Shown here in pieces: positions 4,701-7,822 of a stretch of DNA of 7,822 nucleotides. The notes beneath the pieces are model-generated. The model was given only the letters and a program-made list of their open reading frames with translations, did not search any database and had not been told where the DNA came from. The stretch's first letter is position 1. Each line of letters starts with the position of its first letter. Source of the DNA: Clostridiales bacterium (GTDB lineage Bacteria > Bacillota > Clostridia > Saccharofermentanales > UBA5734); NCBI GenBank assembly GCA_003451915.1, contig DMJC01000143.1, forward strand, positions 1 to 7,822, in the 5' to 3' direction. Position numbers and translations under genes: made by a program.

Positions 4701-5744
4701 ATGATTCTGGTTACCGGTGCTACAGGCCATCTTGGCAATATTCTGGTCAAACAGCTCGCTCAGCTATATCCTGATGAAAAATTACGTGTTTTTTTATTGC
4801 CTGGCGAGCGTGTCGACATGTTCAACGGGCTGACCCTGGAACTGATATTCGGCGATATCCGCCGGTCTGGTGATGTCCGCAAGGCTGTCAACGGGGCTCG
4901 GCTGGTCTTCCACCTGGCCGGTCTGATTGACACCGCACCCCGGCATCCCGAAATCATGAGCCAGGTCAATGTCGGCGGCACGCGCAACATCGTCGAAGCC
5001 TGTCTCGAGTACATGGTCGAACGACTGGTTTATGTCAGTTCAGTGCATGCGCTGCCCGATCTGCCTGACAACCAGCTGATAACCGAAATCAAGGATTTCC
5101 CCGTACCAGACCTGCTCGGCCCTTACGCCCAGTCCAAGTCCGCAGCTACAGCAGTGGTTTATGATGGCATTACCCGCGGTCTCAATGCTGTTATTGTCTT
5201 TCCCGCCGGCGTGATCGGCCCTTTTGATTACCAACAGTCACAAATGGGCCGGATGTTGCGATATCTCAGCACACAGGGGTGGATCCGGCTGATCATGACC
5301 TTTAACGGTGCCTACAATTTTGTCGATGCCCGTGATGTTGTTGATGGCATGATTGCCGCCGCGCAAAAGGGCCGATCCGGTGAAGGTTACATTTTATCCG
5401 GACATCGTGTCACCATGCAGGAGATCATCAAACTCGAGCGGGAAGCCCTGAACCAGCGCCAGCCGAAAATTTTCTTTACCTTTAACTGGCTGGTCCGCCT
5501 GGCTGCCCGCATCACGCACATAACTTGTTGGCTGCTGCATATCAAGCCTATTTTCACGCCTTACAGCATTGCTGTGCTTGAATCCAACAGCAATATCAGC
5601 CACGACAAGGCAACCTGCGAACTCGGTTATCAGCCGCGGCCTTTGCTGGACACTTTCCGTGACAGTCTGGCCTGGATGGCTGACAGCGGCCAGATCCGCC
5701 GCCGGAAACCAGGCAGTAAACCGGTCAGACTGCATCAGCAGTAA
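4701..5744 (+). CDS. NAD(P)-dependent epimerase/dehydratase (extended SDR)
   Basis: 347 residues. N-terminal Rossmann motif TG6ATG9HLG12, GD51 where extended SDRs bind the adenine, HLAG (71-74), the catalytic Ser in YVSS (111-114), and Y142-x3-K146. The GPF (173-175) and NFVDARDVVDGM (206-217) segments are typical of the dihydroflavonol-reductase/hopanoid-associated epimerase-like branch of extended SDRs. The substrate (sugar nucleotide, sterol-like or other) cannot be set from sequence. A hydrophobic stretch at about 257-285 may make membrane contact. The C-terminal tail (333-347) is basic. The start at ATG 4701 is chosen because GAGGTGA (4689-4695) sits five bases before it; the in-frame GTG at 4692 lies inside that ribosome binding site. 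It converges with the Fe-S gene, leaving 8 bp between stops. Confidence 0.9.
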   Translation: MILVTGATGHLGNILVKQLAQLYPDEKLRVFLLPGERVDMFNGLTLELIFGDIRRSGDVRKAVNGARLVFHLAGLIDTAPRHPEIMSQVNVGGTRNIVEACLEYMVERLVYVSSVHALPDLPDNQLITEIKDFPVPDLLGPYAQSKSAATAVVYDGITRGLNAVIVFPAGVIGPFDYQQSQMGRMLRYLSTQGWIRLIMTFNGAYNFVDARDVVDGMIAAAQKGRSGEGYILSGHRVTMQEIIKLEREALNQRQPKIFFTFNWLVRLAARITHITCWLLHIKPIFTPYSIAVLESNSNISHDKATCELGYQPRPLLDTFRDSLAWMADSGQIRRRKPGSKPVRLHQQ

Positions 5745-5752
5745 ACCAGTCA

Positions 5753-6529
5753 TTAACGATAGGGCTTAAACGAATAGCCTAAACAGTTTTTAGGGCAAAT
5801 ATCAACGCACTCGCCGCACAGACTGCAGTCTGCGTGCCTGGCCAGCGGCGTTCCCAGCAGATCGAGAACGGGAATGCTCATCGGGCATTGTTTGACGCAA
5901 CGTTCACAGCGGATGCAGTTTTCATTACTGGACGCTATATGCAGCCGGGGCAACTTTAAAAAGTCCCCCAGTTTCAGGCCGAGCATCATGAAAGGGGCCA
6001 TCCAGCAGATGGCATGACAGGAAGCGCGCCGGCCGATCAGCAGCGAAAGGATTAAAAAAATAATGATTACACTATAATAAATGATAAATTTCAACGGTTC
6101 ATCGACCGATATACCTGATTCAGTCCTATAAAGGGGTTCCAGCCGCTGCGGTCCCCCGCTGGTGATAAAGCCGATAATCAGGGTCAGAATCCAGACCGTC
6201 CAGATGACGATCTTGAGCCGGCGGATACCGCGACCTGGTACCGGCTGATTGTTAATATTGGTCATAATGTCGCCCAGACCGCCACCCGGACAAAGCCAGC
6301 CACAAAACAGCCGCCCGAGAAAAACCGACAGCACCAGCATGGCAGCAAAAGCAATGGCACTGCCAGCGATGACGCCTTCGAATGAAGCCTGGATAATCAG
6401 ATAAGGTGAAAGAAAATTAATTGTCACCGGAAAAGCCAGAAAGGACAGAAAAATCAGAAGGCGGCGCATTTGCTGGCGACGTGGCGGTTTAACCGGTGCA
6501 TACATTTCTCTTCGGGCATAAATCGACAT
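5753..6529 (-). CDS. NapH/CcoG-like membrane protein with two ferredoxin-type 4Fe-4S clusters
   Basis: 258 residues; probably an electron-transfer membrane protein. Four hydrophobic helices lie at about 22-42, 52-72, 107-124 and 147-166. Motif FC76GWLC80PGG follows helix 2, and C171HAIC175WMAPF follows helix 4. This is the paired CxxxCP-type signature of the NapH/NosR/CcoG polyferredoxin family. The C-terminal cytoplasmic domain has two classic CX2CX2CX3CP motifs: C205, C208, C211, C215 and C235, C238, C241, C245, each expected to bind a 4Fe-4S cluster. No NapG, NosZ or cytochrome oxidase genes are nearby, so its redox partner is unknown. AGGAGGG six bases upstream fixes the start. It follows the Gfo/Idh gene by 15 bases and is surely cotranscribed with it. 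Confidence 0.9.
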   Translation of the reverse strand: MSIYARREMYAPVKPPRRQQMRRLLIFLSFLAFPVTINFLSPYLIIQASFEGVIAGSAIAFAAMLVLSVFLGRLFCGWLCPGGGLGDIMTNINNQPVPGRGIRRLKIVIWTVWILTLIIGFITSGGPQRLEPLYRTESGISVDEPLKFIIYYSVIIIFLILSLLIGRRASCHAICWMAPFMMLGLKLGDFLKLPRLHIASSNENCIRCERCVKQCPMSIPVLDLLGTPLARHADCSLCGECVDICPKNCLGYSFKPYR

Positions 6530-6544
6530 CGCAAACCCTCCTAG

Positions 6545-7666
6545 TTATTGAAAATAGCCTTTCATTTCAGCCAGTGTGAACGTTTCGACCGGTAATGTGA
6601 CAGCCCTGCCTTCTTTGGCGGATTGATAGATGGCCAGTACCAGTTCCACGGCTGCACGGCCCGATTCACCGTCAGCCACGGGCTGGCGGCCACTGCGTAT
6701 GGACTTGATCAGGTCTCCGTATAATGCACTGTGCGGATTTTTCAGCTGCAAAAATGCCGGCAGGCCGCCGTCGCGCCAGATTTGCCTGATAAACTGACGA
6801 AGATAGTGTCCCGTCAGATCTTTTCCATGCCGGTCGATCACTGAAATGCCGGGTTTGCCGGTTAATAAACCACCCCGGATTTCGCCCTCGGTGCCCAGAA
6901 TATAAAAAGAAGCCTCCTGTCGGGCGGGGTCGGTGCAGGTTGTCCCCTCAACCTGGCAAAAACTGCCATCTTGCAAACGGAGCATAGCCAGACCATAATC
7001 CTCAGCTTCCATGCGATGGGTCTGACGGGCGATCCAGCCACTGACTTCACGCACAGGACTACCCATCAGCCAGGTCATCAGGTCGAAGGCATGGATGCTC
7101 TGATTCATCAAAGCGCCGCCATCCTGTGCCCAGGTCCCGCGCCAGGCCGCCTGGTCATAATAGGCCTGATCATGGCCCCAGCGGACCTTGACATCACCAG
7201 CCAGAATCCGGCCGAAGCGGCCGGCGCGCAGATCCGCTTCCAGGGCCTGCACGATCGGAAAGAAGCGGTAAATATGGCCGACAGCTATTCGGACGTTCTT
7301 TTGCCTGGCTTTTTCCAATAAAAGTCCGGCCTCCCGCAGCGACAACGTCAAAGGTTTTTCCACCAGCACATGCGCTCCCGATTCAATCGCAGCACTGGCC
7401 AGTTCAAAATGTGTCCCGCTCGGCGTTGTGATCGCAACCAGATCAGGCTGGACAGCAGACAACATGGTGTGCACATCGGTAAAAACCGGCAGTGAAGCAG
7501 CTTCCCGGGCAGAATATCCTGCGGCTGTGAGCGCTGGCGCAGCAGCTTCCGGCCGACTGTCGACAACTGCAGCCAGTTCAATGGATCGCCGGTGATAGCG
7601 GACCGCTTTCAAATGCTTGACGGCAACTTTGCCGCAGCCGATCAAGACAAATTTCAAGGCAGGCAT
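6545..7666 (-). CDS. Gfo/Idh/MocA family oxidoreductase
   Basis: 373 residues; an NAD(P)-dependent dehydrogenase acting on a sugar, inositol or nucleotide-sugar. N-terminal Rossmann fold with G10-C-G12-K-V-A-V-K-H18, then TPSGTHFELA (81-90) and the catalytic E103-K104-P105 motif. The C-terminal α/β domain has WRGTWAQDGGALMNQSIHAF (175-194), with H192 and D195 as the usual catalytic or substrate residues. This segment is like the WbpB/WlbA-type subgroup that oxidises UDP-sugar acids at C3, but it is also shared by many uncharacterised members. ATG 7666 is preferred over the in-frame TTG at 7687 because GAGGA (7674-7678) lies seven bases before it. The upstream partial gene ends 17 bases earlier, and the Fe-S gene follows after 15 bases: an operon. 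Confidence 0.93.
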   Translation of the reverse strand: MPALKFVLIGCGKVAVKHLKAVRYHRRSIELAAVVDSRPEAAAPALTAAGYSAREAASLPVFTDVHTMLSAVQPDLVAITTPSGTHFELASAAIESGAHVLVEKPLTLSLREAGLLLEKARQKNVRIAVGHIYRFFPIVQALEADLRAGRFGRILAGDVKVRWGHDQAYYDQAAWRGTWAQDGGALMNQSIHAFDLMTWLMGSPVREVSGWIARQTHRMEAEDYGLAMLRLQDGSFCQVEGTTCTDPARQEASFYILGTEGEIRGGLLTGKPGISVIDRHGKDLTGHYLRQFIRQIWRDGGLPAFLQLKNPHSALYGDLIKSIRSGRQPVADGESGRAAVELVLAIYQSAKEGRAVTLPVETFTLAEMKGYFQ

Positions 7667-7683
7667 ATAGTCATCCTCACTTC

Positions 7684-7822
7684 TCAATAAATCTGGCCGG
7701 CTGGCAGACCCTTGGCGATTTCCTCGGCCAGATCATAAAGCCAGCCAAACCGCTCAGCTAACCGCAAGGTTGTGAATTTCGGCCGGACTTCTTTGCCAAA
7801 AGCAATCGCATCGTAGGTATCC
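7684..7822 (-). CDS. Unidentified protein, C-terminal 45 residues only
   Basis: On the minus strand an open frame enters from the window edge (first full codon at 7819-7821) and ends with TGA at 7684-7686, giving DTYDAIAFGKEVRPKF...LPAGQIY. The composition looks coding (mixed amphipathic, helix ERFGWLYDLAEEI). Its spacing to the Gfo/Idh gene is that of an operon. I do not recognise the family from so short a tail. Coupling with a dehydrogenase would suit a sugar or glycan gene, but that is a guess. Confidence 0.7.
   Translation of the reverse strand, partial: DTYDAIAFGKEVRPKFTTLRLAERFGWLYDLAEEIAKGLPAGQIY

Noticed and set aside
7685..7687. TTG start for the Gfo/Idh gene, overlapping the upstream TGA by TTGA
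   Set aside because: Coupled starts of this kind occur, but the seven added residues do not resemble the family and a good ribosome site precedes ATG 7666.

Overview
The window looks like an ordinary chromosomal stretch from a low-oxygen or anaerobic member of the Bacillota (Clostridia-like). This is inferred from strong GGAGG-type ribosome binding sites before almost every gene, sigma-A-type promoters, near-balanced base composition with AT-rich intergenic gaps, and the gene content (fused MsrA-MsrB, Uma2 protein, small nitroreductase, NapH-like ferredoxin-type membrane protein). No taxonomic marker gene is present, so the assignment is tentative.

Layout, left to right. (1) Bases 1-1051, plus strand: the 3' part of a major facilitator transporter whose start lies before the window. 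(2) Bases 1042-1794, minus strand: a protein with a Phd/YefM-type antitoxin domain fused to a Uma2 (DUF820, PD-(D/E)XK) nuclease-fold domain. Its promoter carries two AT-rich palindromes whose centres are 30 bp apart. (3) Bases 1959-2668, plus strand: a two-gene operon of a single-domain MGMT-type protein and a glyoxalase-I-like VOC protein. (4) Bases 2664-2882: an inverted pair of 7-bp (GGATAAC) tandem arrays that supplies the stop codons of both converging genes. (5) Bases 2863-3873, minus strand: bifunctional methionine sulfoxide reductase MsrA-MsrB. (6) Bases 4044-4562, plus strand: a small nitroreductase divergent from msrAB. (7) Bases 4701-5744, plus strand: an NAD(P)-dependent epimerase/dehydratase with an extended -10 promoter and a 15-bp palindrome in its leader. 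(8) Bases 5753-7822, minus strand: an operon of an unidentified partial gene, a Gfo/Idh/MocA oxidoreductase and a four-helix membrane protein with two ferredoxin-type 4Fe-4S clusters.

The middle of the window (1959-4562) groups genes that deal with chemical damage: alkylated DNA, methylglyoxal-type aldehydes, oxidised methionine and nitro/quinone compounds. They sit in separate transcription units, so this is a functional neighbourhood rather than a proven regulon. The right-hand operon combines a sugar-type dehydrogenase with a membrane Fe-S electron-transfer protein. The most distinctive items are the Phd-Uma2 fusion with its operator-like promoter and the inverted heptamer arrays. I see no phage, transposase, CRISPR array, rRNA or tRNA. 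I found no convincing complete new multi-gene system.
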